Notes: generated by a model from the letters alone, not told the origin. Positions 32,083 to 39,520 are shown, counted from the stretch's first letter. The stretch is DNA of 41,286 nucleotides from a bacterium UBP2_UBA2255 (GCA_002347565.1 DDXR01000016.1:25443-66728); one strand, 5' to 3'. Made by a program: numbers and translations.

Positions 32083-34254
32083 ATGGGCACCGTATCGCCG
32101 CTCCTGCTGCTGCGGGTGATCGGGCAGATCACCGGCGCGATGCGCAACCTCAAGATGTACGATGTCCGCCACGCCACGTCGCAGCGGCTGTTCGACAGCA
32201 GCCTGGCGGCGGTCAAGGAGGCGCTGGGGGCCGACACCTCGTTCAGTTTCAGCCTGGCCGGCAACATCCTGCAAGTGAACGGCAAGCCGGTGCCGGACTC
32301 GCGCAAGGAGGCCATCGCCAACTTCATCAGCGAGCTGGGCAAGCGCAGCATCGGCCAGCTGACCTTTACCCAGGGGCTGGACCGCGACCAAATGCAGGCC
32401 TTCTTCGAGGCCATGGCGATGGAGCCGGAGCAGGTCGCCGCCCAGGGCGGACTGGCGAGGATCCTGATGGGCCGCAGCGTCGCCCACATCCAGGTCAAGG
32501 GCATCTCCTACGGCGGCGACGAGGCCGCCGCGTCCATCCCCCAGGGCATGACGGCCCAGGACCTGGAGACCCTGTCAAAGATGCCGGCCCAGCTGCTGGC
32601 GATGATCCGCAGCAACCCGGCCCAGCTGGCCCAGATGATCCAGGAGGCCGCCGCCAAGGGCGGCGGCGAGGCGGCGGCGCTGACCGAGCTGGACAACGTG
32701 GCCGGGATGCTGGCCGGCAGCATGGGAGCGGGATCGGCCGAGTACGTGGCCGGGATGACCGGCGTGATCGGCAACCTGGGGGGCGGCGTCCAGCGGGAGT
32801 TCCTGGCCAGCAAGGCCATGGACCGGGAGTGGTCGGAGATCATTAAGAACATCTTGGGCCGCCTGCCGGACGCCGAGATTTTCAATATGCTGACCGCCCG
32901 GATGATCAAGCTCAAGCAGCAGGGCTTTGCCGGAGACTGGGCCGAGGAGGTCCGGAAGTTTTGGGAGACGCTGCCGGTGGATCTTCTCCGCAAGGACGGG
33001 CTGAAGCCGGCGTTCCGCCAGAAGCTGGCGCAATTCGGATTCTCCCCGGACGATCAGGCCCACATCATGGGCGAGGAGGAAAGCCCCGAGCAGAAGGCAG
33101 CCCAGTTGCTGCAGGCACTGCGCACCAAACCACCGGCGGAAACGGTTTCGCCCCTGTTCCTTAACCAGCTGAGGCGGCTGCTGGTCCGGGGCGGCGTGCC
33201 GGACGAGGTCTGGAGTGAATACTGGAGGAAACTGGCCGATCCCGACCCGGCAGTGCGCAAGGCGGCAATCCAGGGGAATTCTGCGCTCCACGACGACCTG
33301 GCCAAGGCCGGCCGCTTCGATACGATCGAGCTGCTGATCGCAAAGTACACCGAGCGGCTGATGGCTGAGACGGCGCCGGAGCTGCAGTCCGAACTGATTA
33401 TGGGGCTGGGCCGCATGCACGAGACCATGCTGGCCAAGGACAAGAAGGCCATCGCTGGCACGATCTCCAAGAGCATTGGCGACCTGTTCCCCTACCTGGT
33501 GGACAAGCCGGTGGGCGGCGCGCTGATCGACATGCTGGCCAGGATGGGCGACGAGGCCGCCACCCGGGCCCTGATCAAAGGCTTCACCAAGGACGCGGTG
33601 TTCGAGCGGATCGCCGGGCTGCTGGCGGCCAACGGCATCAAGGCCGCGCCCTGGCTGATCGACACGGTGCGGGAGAGCGAGGACCGCACCATGCGGATGA
33701 AGACGATGTACGTGTTGTCCAAGATCGGGCCCGAGGTCGAGGATTTGGCCATCAGGATGCTGCCGGACGACCGCTGGTTCGTCAAGCGCAACATGGCCCT
33801 GCTGCTGGCCCAGCTGGGGACGGCCAAGTCGGTGGAGCCGCTCAAGGTGCAGTACGACGACAAGGACGCCCGGGTGCGGGTCGAAATCCTGCGGACCATC
33901 CTCAAGCTGGCCGGTCCGGCGGCCGAGGACTTCTACGCCAAGGCGCTGGCAGACAAGGAGCCCGAGGTGCGCAGGGCCGCGGTCGACTGCCTGGCCAAGT
34001 GCCCGACTGACGGCGCGGTCGACGCCATGGCCGCGGTGTTCACCAAGCGGGACATGCTGGGCCGGGGCGAGGCCCCGGAGATCAGGAAGGCCATCGTCGC
34101 GGCCGCCGGCGCCATCGGCACCAAGAAGGCCGCCTCGCTGCTGATGGGCGCGGCCCGCGACAAGGACGCCGAGCTGGCGGCGGACGCCCAGGCCATCCTG
34201 CCGGGGCTGCTGAAGAAGCTCAAGGAACAGGGCATGCAGCAGGGGACGGTCTGA
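32083..34254 (+). CDS. Large HEAT-repeat protein
   Basis: A 723-residue cytoplasmic protein (no signal peptide or membrane helix). Residues 1 to about 150 form an unassigned N-terminal domain (LLLLRVIGQITGAMRNLKMYD ... SFSFSLAGNILQVNGKPVPDSRKEAI). A helical middle region follows with PEQVAAQGGLARILMG and a Met/Ala/Gln-rich stretch. Residues about 395-720 are HEAT/PBS-lyase-like repeats (DPAVRKAAIQGNSAL, DDRWFVKRNMALLLAQLGTAKSVEPL, DKEPEVRRAAVDCLAKCPTDGAVDAM, DKDAELAADAQAIL). Such solenoids bind protein partners. GAGGAA lies just upstream of the ATG. No enzymatic motif seen. Confidence 0.8.
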   Translation: MGTVSPLLLLRVIGQITGAMRNLKMYDVRHATSQRLFDSSLAAVKEALGADTSFSFSLAGNILQVNGKPVPDSRKEAIANFISELGKRSIGQLTFTQGLDRDQMQAFFEAMAMEPEQVAAQGGLARILMGRSVAHIQVKGISYGGDEAAASIPQGMTAQDLETLSKMPAQLLAMIRSNPAQLAQMIQEAAAKGGGEAAALTELDNVAGMLAGSMGAGSAEYVAGMTGVIGNLGGGVQREFLASKAMDREWSEIIKNILGRLPDAEIFNMLTARMIKLKQQGFAGDWAEEVRKFWETLPVDLLRKDGLKPAFRQKLAQFGFSPDDQAHIMGEEESPEQKAAQLLQALRTKPPAETVSPLFLNQLRRLLVRGGVPDEVWSEYWRKLADPDPAVRKAAIQGNSALHDDLAKAGRFDTIELLIAKYTERLMAETAPELQSELIMGLGRMHETMLAKDKKAIAGTISKSIGDLFPYLVDKPVGGALIDMLARMGDEAATRALIKGFTKDAVFERIAGLLAANGIKAAPWLIDTVRESEDRTMRMKTMYVLSKIGPEVEDLAIRMLPDDRWFVKRNMALLLAQLGTAKSVEPLKVQYDDKDARVRVEILRTILKLAGPAAEDFYAKALADKEPEVRRAAVDCLAKCPTDGAVDAMAAVFTKRDMLGRGEAPEIRKAIVAAAGAIGTKKAASLLMGAARDKDAELAADAQAILPGLLKKLKEQGMQQGTV

Positions 34255-34365
34255 TCCGACACCGCGCCGTCCGGAATCATAATAGGACTAAAATAGTCAT
34301 ATTTAACCTTCATGCCCGAGCATGGGATCCGCGGCGGCTGCAGGCAGGAACTGAAACGACAACAT

Positions 34366-34386
34366 CATCTGTGCCCATCTGTGGAT
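34366..34386. repeat. CATCTGTG-type dispersed repeat at the guaA start
   Basis: TCATCTGTGCCCATCTGTGGAT contains two CATCTGTG units 11 bases apart. It resembles the CACAGATG family of intergenic repeats and is related in style to the CACAGAGA copies here. Its last bases, GGATAAAG, are the only ribosome-site-like sequence before the guaA ATG at 34393. Confidence 0.5.
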
Positions 34387-34392
34387 AAAGCA

Positions 34393-35955
34393 ATGCCCTC
34401 GACCACCGACCGCATCACCGTCGTCGACTTCGGGTCGCAGTACACCCAGCTGATCGCGCGCAAGGTCCGCGAGCAGAAGGTCTACTGCGCCATCGTCTCC
34501 TGCCGCGCGCCCTACGGGAAGATCGTGGAGGGAAACCCGAAGGGCTTCATTCTCTCGGGCGGGCCGTCCAGCGTGCACGACAAGGGCGCGCCCTCGATCG
34601 ACACCCGGATATTCGGGCTGGACGTGCCGGTGCTGGGCATCTGCTACGGCATGCAGCTGACGGCCAAACTGCTGGGCGGAACGCTGCACCGCAGCCGGGA
34701 GCGCGAATACGGCCAGGCCACACTGCGCGTGAATGCAAAATGCAAAATGCAAAATGCATACATTTTCGCAGGAGTGCCGCCCGAGAGCCAGGTCTGGATG
34801 AGCCACGGCGACTCGGTGCTGAAGCCGCCCCGGGGATTCGTTCCCCTGGCAGCGACCACGCAATGCCGGATCGCGGCCATGGCCGACCCGGCGCGGAGGA
34901 TCTACGGCCTGCAGTTCCACCCCGAGGTGGTGCACACGGCGCATGGGATGCGGATCATCCGCAACTTCCTGTTCGCCGTCTGCGGCTGCCGGCCGTCCTG
35001 GACCATGGGCTCGATCATCGGGCGGTCGGTCAAGAACGTCCGTGAACAGGTGGGCGGCGGCAGGGTGGTGCTGGGCCTGTCCGGCGGGGTGGACTCCTCG
35101 GTCACCGCCATGCTGCTGCACAAGGCGCTGGGCGGGCGCGTCACCTGCATCTTCGTGGACAACGGCCTGCTGCGGCTGGGCGAGCGGGCCGAGGTCGAGC
35201 GGGTGTTCCGGCGGCAGTTCCGGGTGCCGCTGGTCACGGTCGACGCCTCGCGGCAGTTCTACCGGAAACTGAAGGGCGTCATCGACCCCGAGCGCAAGCG
35301 CAAGATCATCGGCCGGGAGTTCATCGAGGTGTTCGCCCGGACGGCGAAGAAGATCGGCGGCGTGGGGTTCCTGGCGCAGGGCACGATCTACCCGGACGTG
35401 ATCGAGTCCACGTCCTTCAAGGGCCCGTCGGCCACCATCAAGAGCCACCACAACGTGGGCGGCCTGCCCCGGGACATGCGCGACCTGTCGCTGGTGGAAC
35501 CGCTGCGCGAGCTGTTCAAGGACGAGGTCCGCCGGATCGGCCTGGCGCTGGGGCTGCCGCGCGACCTGGTGATGCGCCACCCCTTCCCCGGCCCGGGCCT
35601 GGCGGTGCGGATCCTGGGCGAGGTCACCAAGGAACGGTGCGACCTGCTGCGGCAGGCGGACAAGATCTTCATCGACGAGCTGCGGGCCGCGGGCTGGTAC
35701 CAACGCACCTCGCAGGCCTTCGCGGTGCTGCTGCCGGTGAAATCCGTTGGCGTGATGGGCGACGAGCGCACCTACCAGAACGCGGCGGCGCTGCGGGCCG
35801 TGGTCACCACCGACTTCATGACCGCGGAGTGGGCGCGGCTGCCCGAGGCCCTGCTGGCGCGCGCCTCCTCCCGGATCGTCAACGAGGTCCGGGGCGTCAA
35901 CCGGGTGGTCTACGACATCTCCACCAAGCCACCGGCCACCATCGAGTGGGAATAA
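34393..35955 (+). CDS. guaA: GMP synthase (glutamine-hydrolysing) GuaA
   Basis: Converts XMP to GMP using glutamine and ATP. 520 residues. The class I amidotransferase domain has VVDFGSQYTQLIARKVRE, ILSGGPSSV, LGICYGMQL (nucleophile C84) and LQFHPEVVHT (H176, E178). The PP-loop ATPase has LGLSGGVDSSVTAML (228-241), and the dimerisation domain contains HPFPGPGLAVRILGE, ending in KPPATIEWE as in most bacteria. The ATG at 34393 gives the normal start; the in-frame upstream ATG adds 27 unlike residues. Oddly, residues 114-122 (NAKCKMQNA) are encoded by a tandem TGCAAAA repeat in the loop before VWMSHGD. This makes the loop about five residues longer than I recall for Bacillus; all catalytic residues are intact. 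Confidence 0.96.
   Translation: MPSTTDRITVVDFGSQYTQLIARKVREQKVYCAIVSCRAPYGKIVEGNPKGFILSGGPSSVHDKGAPSIDTRIFGLDVPVLGICYGMQLTAKLLGGTLHRSREREYGQATLRVNAKCKMQNAYIFAGVPPESQVWMSHGDSVLKPPRGFVPLAATTQCRIAAMADPARRIYGLQFHPEVVHTAHGMRIIRNFLFAVCGCRPSWTMGSIIGRSVKNVREQVGGGRVVLGLSGGVDSSVTAMLLHKALGGRVTCIFVDNGLLRLGERAEVERVFRRQFRVPLVTVDASRQFYRKLKGVIDPERKRKIIGREFIEVFARTAKKIGGVGFLAQGTIYPDVIESTSFKGPSATIKSHHNVGGLPRDMRDLSLVEPLRELFKDEVRRIGLALGLPRDLVMRHPFPGPGLAVRILGEVTKERCDLLRQADKIFIDELRAAGWYQRTSQAFAVLLPVKSVGVMGDERTYQNAAALRAVVTTDFMTAEWARLPEALLARASSRIVNEVRGVNRVVYDISTKPPATIEWE
34734..34758 (+). repeat. Tandem TGCAAAA repeat inside guaA
   Basis: Three full copies of the 7-mer TGCAAAA (34734-34740, 34741-34747, 34748-34754) plus TGCA. 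Three copies make 21 bases, so the frame is kept. The AT-rich word contrasts sharply with the GC-rich gene. It is followed by CATTTTCGCA, which could pair with TGCAAAATG as a small hairpin. Confidence 0.95.
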
Positions 35956-36051
35956 CCTGCCGAAAACGAAGGCGGAATGCAGGATAGGAAATGCGCTGCG
36001 CATTCGTTTTCTCCCTTCGTTTCCGTTTTACCTTCAAGGGTGAGGTGATCC

Positions 36052-36741
36052 ATGTTCGACGATTTCTGCAAGCAGGGGGCCAGCCTGGAGAAGCACGGCA
36101 TGCTGGAGCAGGCGCTCAACGCCTACAACCAGGCGCTGCAGGAGAAGCAGGACGATCCCGAGGCCTGGTACTGCCAGGGACGGATCCTGTCCAAGCTCCA
36201 GATGTTCGACGAGGCCATGGGAGCCTTCAACCAGGCGCTGGCGCTGGACGCCGGCCATGCCAAGGCCTGGTGCAACCTGGGGATCGTGCTCAACGTCCAG
36301 GAGCGGTACGACGAGGCCCTGCAGGCGCTGGAGCGGGCCATCGGCCTCAACCCGGACTTCGTCGAGGCGTGGTACAACAAGGGCCTGGCCCTGCGCGACC
36401 TGGGGCGCTACGACGAGGCGATCGCCTCGTTCGAGAAGGTCAACGCCCTCAAGCCCGACCTCAACGACGCCTGGTACAGCAAGGGCATCACATTGCGCTA
36501 CCAGGGCAAGTACGACCCGGCCATCGCCGCCTTCGCCAAGGCGCTGGAGATCTACGACGAGGACGCCGAGGCCTGGCTGGAGCTGGCCAAGACCCACCTG
36601 CTGAAGGGCGACGAGCGGGGCGCGCTGGAATCGCTGGCCAAGTGCATCGCCAACGACGAGTCATGCAAGGAATCGGTCAAGGGCGACGAGGAGCTGCAGC
36701 CCCTCCAGGCCCACCCCAAGTTCCAGGAACTGGTCGGATGA
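36052..36741 (+). CDS. TPR-repeat protein
   Basis: A 229-residue cytoplasmic protein made of about five to six canonical 34-residue TPR units: MLEQALNAYNQALQEKQDDPEAWYCQGRILSKL, MFDEAMGAFNQALALDAGHAKAWCNLGIVL, RYDEALQALERAIGLNPDFVEAWYNKGLALRDL, RYDEAIASFEKVNALKPDLNDAWYSKGITLRYQ and KYDPAIAAFAKALEIYDEDAEAWLELAKTHLLKG. The last 30 residues (CIANDESCKESVKGDEELQPLQAHPKFQELVG) form the TPR-family terminal pattern. GTGAGGTGATCC before the ATG gives the ribosome site. It is an adaptor protein with unknown partner. The 96-base gap after guaA holds only a short palindrome (AATGCG-CTG-CGCATT). Confidence 0.85.
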   Translation: MFDDFCKQGASLEKHGMLEQALNAYNQALQEKQDDPEAWYCQGRILSKLQMFDEAMGAFNQALALDAGHAKAWCNLGIVLNVQERYDEALQALERAIGLNPDFVEAWYNKGLALRDLGRYDEAIASFEKVNALKPDLNDAWYSKGITLRYQGKYDPAIAAFAKALEIYDEDAEAWLELAKTHLLKGDERGALESLAKCIANDESCKESVKGDEELQPLQAHPKFQELVG

Positions 36742-36764
36742 ACCCCCACGACAGGAGCTGAGCC

Positions 36765-38087
36765 ATGCCGAAGAAGAAGGACAAAAGCCGAGAGAAGAAG
36801 GACAAGGCCCGGGGGCGGCGGAAGCGCGATCGCAAGCCGGCGAAGAAGGCCGCACTGAAACAGGCGCAGGCCCGAAAACCGGGGGGAGCCACGAAGGCCA
36901 AGCGGCCCAAGCAGGCAACCAGGGTCCCCCCTGTTCGTCGGGCGCCCGTAGCGGCGAGTGGCGGGAAGGCGAACAAGGCCACGGCGGCCGCCAAGCAGAA
37001 GGGCAAGGCCGGCGCCGCGGCCCAACCTCTGATCCTGGTGCTCAACCCCGGCTCCACCTCGACCAAGGTGGCGCTGTACCGCGGGGAGAAACAGGTCGCA
37101 GCCGAGTCCATCAAGCACCAGCAGGCCGAGATCGAGAAATTCCCGCGGATCGTCGACCAGTACCCGATGCGCCAAACGGTGGTGCTCGACTTCCTGGCCC
37201 GCCAGGCCGTCGCTGTCGGGCAGCTGGCGGCCGTGGTGGACCGCGGCGGCCTGCTCAAGCCCATCTGCTCGGGCACCTACCGCGTCAACGACGCCATGCT
37301 GGCCGACCTGCGGGCCGCCGTGCGGGGCGAGCACATCTCCAACGTCGGCGCCTTCATCGCCAAGCAGATCGCCGACCAGGCCGGCTGCCCGGCGTTCATC
37401 GTGGACGCGGTGTCGGTGGACGAGTTCTCGCCGCTGGCCCGGGTAGCGGGGCTGGCCGAGTTCGAGCGCAAGTCGCTGCTGCACGCCCTCAACATGCGGA
37501 TGGCCGCGCTGCAGGCCTGCGCGCGGCTCGGGCGGAAGCTGGCGGACGTCAACCTGGTCGTGGCGCACCTGGGCGGCGGCATCTCGATCTCGCCGGTCGA
37601 CCACGGCCGCTTCACCGATGTCAACAACGCCAACGAGGGCGGGCCGTTCTCCCCGGAGCGGGCCGGCGGCGTGCCCTGCGGCGCCCTGGTCAAGTTGTGC
37701 TATTCGGGGACGCTCTCCCGGGACGAGATCGTCAGGAAGCTGACCCGCGGCGGCGGGCTATCCGCCTACCTGGGCACCAACGACGCCAAGGAGGCCTGCG
37801 ACCGCGCCGCCGCAGGCGACGCCAGGGCCCGCGAGACGGTCGCGGCCATGTGCTACCAGATCGCCAAGGAGATCGGCGCCTGCGCCACCGCGCTCAAGGG
37901 GAAGGTCGCCGCCATCGTGCTGACGGGCGGCGCGGCCTTCAACCCGATGATCGCCGACCTGGTCAAGGCGCGGACGGCGTTCATCTCGAAGAACTTCCTG
38001 GTGTTCCCGGGCGAGGACGAGATGCCGGCGCTGGCCGCCGGCGCCCTGCGCGTGCTGCGGGGCGAGGAGCAAGCCAGGGAATACTGA
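36765..38087 (+). CDS. Butyrate kinase with a long basic N-terminal tail
   Basis: Acetate/butyrate-kinase-fold enzyme forming ATP from butyryl (or branched acyl) phosphate. The kinase domain starts near residue 88 with LILVLNPGSTSTKVALY, then DRGGLLKPICSGTYRVN, HISNVGAFIAKQIA, DAVSVDEFSPLARVAG, VVAHLGGGISISPVDHGR, GGPFSPERAGGVPCGALVKLC, AYLGTNDAKEA, VLTGGAAFNP and FPGEDEMPALAAGALRVLRGEEQA, all as in Buk. Residues 1-87 are an added disordered Lys/Arg/Ala-rich tail (MPKKKDKSREKKDK ... KPAKKAAL ... AAAKQKGKAGAAA). ACAGGAG stands before the ATG, so the tail is probably translated. The second, tailless kinase at 39582 shows the normal length of about 356. The tail could bind nucleic acid or acidic partners. 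Confidence 0.88.
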   Translation: MPKKKDKSREKKDKARGRRKRDRKPAKKAALKQAQARKPGGATKAKRPKQATRVPPVRRAPVAASGGKANKATAAAKQKGKAGAAAQPLILVLNPGSTSTKVALYRGEKQVAAESIKHQQAEIEKFPRIVDQYPMRQTVVLDFLARQAVAVGQLAAVVDRGGLLKPICSGTYRVNDAMLADLRAAVRGEHISNVGAFIAKQIADQAGCPAFIVDAVSVDEFSPLARVAGLAEFERKSLLHALNMRMAALQACARLGRKLADVNLVVAHLGGGISISPVDHGRFTDVNNANEGGPFSPERAGGVPCGALVKLCYSGTLSRDEIVRKLTRGGGLSAYLGTNDAKEACDRAAAGDARARETVAAMCYQIAKEIGACATALKGKVAAIVLTGGAAFNPMIADLVKARTAFISKNFLVFPGEDEMPALAAGALRVLRGEEQAREY

Positions 38088-38115
38088 TCACCGAACGCCG
38101 ACAGGAGCGACGGAC

Positions 38116-38490
38116 ATGGCGCACGAGATCCGCTTCGACCGCGAGAAGGGCCTGGTGCGGGTCCGGCACTTCGGCGACGTCGACGGCCAGGACCTGCAGG
38201 ACGGGCGGCGCGAGGTGGTCAAGCTGGTGCAGGGCAAGGACCGCTCCCGCCTGCTGATCGACCTCCGCACCACAAAGCTGACGGCCACCGCGGTCGAGGA
38301 ACTCGGCCTTGCCCGGCCGCAGGGCGGGCCGCACAAGGGGATCATGAAGGTCGCCGTGCTGCTTCGCAAGGACCGCTACGGAAGCGCGGACCGCACCGCG
38401 GACCCGGGCCCGGCGGCCTCGGGCAACGTCATCCGGGTGTTCGACACCGAGGCCGAGGCGCTGCGCTGGCTGGAGGAGGCCCCGCAGTGA
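38116..38490 (+). CDS. SpoIIAA-like (STAS-fold) small protein, paralogue 1
   Basis: A 124-residue cytoplasmic protein. The pattern EIRFDREKGLVRVRHFGDVDGQDLQDGRREVVKLV ... SRLLIDLRTTKLTATAVEELG ... KVAVLLRKDRYG ... VIRVFDTEAEALRWLEE looks like the SpoIIAA/STAS-like fold. A short sheet, the LLIDLR strand where anti-sigma antagonists carry the phospho-serine, and a final F-D-x-x-x-x-A-L-x-W-L helix are visible. The exact phospho-site is not evident. AGGAGC precedes the ATG. Its nearest relative is the next gene, and both follow a butyrate kinase. Role unknown. Confidence 0.65.
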   Translation: MAHEIRFDREKGLVRVRHFGDVDGQDLQDGRREVVKLVQGKDRSRLLIDLRTTKLTATAVEELGLARPQGGPHKGIMKVAVLLRKDRYGSADRTADPGPAASGNVIRVFDTEAEALRWLEEAPQ

Positions 38491-38527
38491 ACGGCCCCGC
38501 CGTTCCACAACGTCGCTGCTATCGAAC

Positions 38528-38905
38528 ATGACGAACCACATCACCAGGGACACCGTCAAGGGCATCGTCCGAGTCATCAAGCAGGACCTGCTGCGCCACC
38601 GCGATCTGTGGGCCGCCAGCCGCGACCTGGCGGCCGAGCTGGAGGGCGTGAAGGCGCCCCGCGTGCTGGTGGACCTGCGCGAGGCGTCGATCGGAGTGGA
38701 GGACTGGGAGAAGCGGCAGTTCGCCGAGGCCCACAAGGAGATCATCGGCCGCAAGGCCAGGATCGCGGCCCTGATCCGGCGGCAAGACCCGCAGTACCGC
38801 GAGTACCTGCACTTCGAGGTCCTGTTCGCCAACCTGGGCCTGCGGGTGCGGATCTTCGACGACGAGCACCGGGCGCTGAGCTGGCTGGCGCTGCCGGTGG
38901 AGTAG
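38528..38905 (+). CDS. SpoIIAA-like (STAS-fold) small protein, paralogue 2
   Basis: A 125-residue protein laid out like its upstream neighbour: KGIVRVIKQDLLRHRDLWAASRDLAAELEGVKAPRVLVDLREASIGVEDWEKRQFAEAHKEI ... RIAALIRRQDPQYREYLHFEVLFANLGLRVRIFDDEHRALSWLAL. The shared features are KG-[LI]-VRV near the start, a [LV]-L-[IV]-D-L-R strand in the middle and [VI]-F-D-x-E-x-x-A-L-x-W-L at the end, consistent with tandem duplication and divergence. The ribosome site is weak, so it may be translated by coupling. Function unknown. Confidence 0.65.
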   Translation: MTNHITRDTVKGIVRVIKQDLLRHRDLWAASRDLAAELEGVKAPRVLVDLREASIGVEDWEKRQFAEAHKEIIGRKARIAALIRRQDPQYREYLHFEVLFANLGLRVRIFDDEHRALSWLALPVE

Positions 38906-38914
38906 CAAAACCAA

Positions 38915-38934
38915 ACCACCAAGACACGAAGAAC
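38915..38934. repeat. ACCACCAAGACACGAAGAAC repeat
   Basis: Related to the CACAGAGA-type words elsewhere in the window and typical of short dispersed intergenic repeats. It begins 10 bases after the second SpoIIAA-like stop. Confidence 0.5.
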
Positions 38935-38945
38935 ATGATAATCGA

Positions 38946-38981
38946 GTCATTCCCGAGGAATCGGGAACCTAGGGCTATGAC
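38946..38981. repeat. GTCAT...ATGAC palindromic repeat (copy D)
   Basis: Bounded by GTCAT (38946-38950) and ATGAC (38977-38981). The internal hairpin is TTCCCGA/GGAA/TCGGGAA. It has the same end words as the copies at 28086 and 39025. Confidence 0.75.
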
Positions 38982-38982
38982 C

Positions 38983-39011
38983 AAAACACAAGACACAAAG
39001 AACACAAAGAC
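38983..39011. repeat. ACACAAAGA-type A-rich repeat
   Basis: Contains ACACAAGACACAAAGAACACAAAGAC, related to the neighbouring ACCAAGACACGAAGAAC word and the CACAGAGA family. Lies between two palindromic repeats. Confidence 0.5.
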
Positions 39012-39024
39012 TTTTCTTGAAACG

Positions 39025-39052
39025 TGTCATTCCCGCGTTCGCGGGAATGACA
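39025..39052. repeat. GTCAT...ATGAC palindromic repeat (copy B, perfect)
   Basis: TGTCATTCCCGCG-TT-CGCGGGAATGACA is a perfect 13-base-pair inverted repeat with a TT loop. It shares 25 consecutive bases with the right half of the copy at 28086-28143. Non-coding. Confidence 0.9.
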
Positions 39053-39069
39053 CGGCAACTGTGCGCTGA

Positions 39070-39176
39070 GGTTTCTCAACCATAAAGGATACATATCCAT
39101 TTCGGAGGCCCCCATGTCCTACAAAGTCCTCGCCATCAGCCCCGGCTCGACCTACCTCAAGGTTGTAAAGGTTTGA
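39070..39176 (+). pseudogene. Decayed start of a butyrate kinase gene
   Basis: A duplicate of the leader and first codons of the butyrate kinase at 39582. The 44-base leader (39070-39113, including TTCGGAGG) matches 39538-39581 at 36 of 44 positions. The first 39 coding bases (39114-39152) match at 34 of 39. The fragment reads MSYKVLAISPGSTYLKVVKV and stops at 39174-39176; similarity to the kinase ends after residue 13. The phosphate-binding NPGST has become SPGST. It is a truncated copy or scar of a recombination event, unlikely to make a working protein, although it keeps a ribosome site. Confidence 0.85.
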
Positions 39177-39218
39177 AATGGTGTAAATGATACAAAGGTT
39201 GTCACAAGGCAGGAAGCA

Positions 39219-39428
39219 ATGCAGGAAAGATTACCCCGCATCGACAAAACGGCTATTTCTGTTTCACGGCTGCGCGACGTCGGCGATGAAAAAGCGTATT
39301 GGCTGTCACGCACGGCCTGCGAGCGCCTGAATGCGATCGAGCAGCAGCGAAGGATGGTATATGGCGAAGATAGAACTGAAGAACGATTGAAAAGAATTAT
39401 TGAGGTTGTTGAATTGTCACAGTGCTAA
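39219..39428 (+). CDS. Small orphan protein resembling partners of AbiEii-type nucleotidyltransferases
   Basis: A 69-residue protein (IDKTAISVSRLRDVGDEKAY, then WLSRTACERLNAIEQQRRM, VYGEDRTEERLKRIIEVVEL). From memory, the layout I-D-K-T-x-[FI]-S-V, then [KE]-x-Y-W-L-S-[KR]-T-x-x-E-R-L, Y-G and a final R-[LI]-x-[RK]-x-[FI]-E-V matches a widespread small family encoded just upstream of AbiEii/DUF6036-like nucleotidyltransferases, regarded as toxin-antitoxin-like. Here no nucleotidyltransferase follows. AGGAAG precedes the ATG. Base use is more AT-rich than that of the kinases. It sits between the decayed and intact butyrate kinase starts, suggesting arrival by insertion. The family call is from recall and needs a profile search. 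Confidence 0.6.
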   Translation: MQERLPRIDKTAISVSRLRDVGDEKAYWLSRTACERLNAIEQQRRMVYGEDRTEERLKRIIEVVELSQC

Positions 39429-39448
39429 GGTTGTGTAACTGCAGCAAT

Positions 39449-39499
39449 CCTGGATTCCCGCTCCCCGCCTTCGCAAGGACAAGCTTCGCGGGAATGACG
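39449..39499. repeat. CCTGGATTCCCG...CGGGAATGAC palindromic repeat (copy C, interrupted)
   Basis: The left arm CCTGGATTCCCGC and right arm GCGGGAATGAC match the right half of the copy at 28086-28143. They are separated by about 26 unrelated bases in place of the short loop. Lies between the orphan gene and the intact butyrate kinase. Confidence 0.7.
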
Positions 39500-39520
39500 A
39501 GCTCGAGTACAAGAAAATAG

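Noticed and set aside
34303..36003. Long minus-strand frame (566 codons) opposite guaA
   Set aside because: Shadow of guaA; Arg/His/Gln-rich product without motifs.
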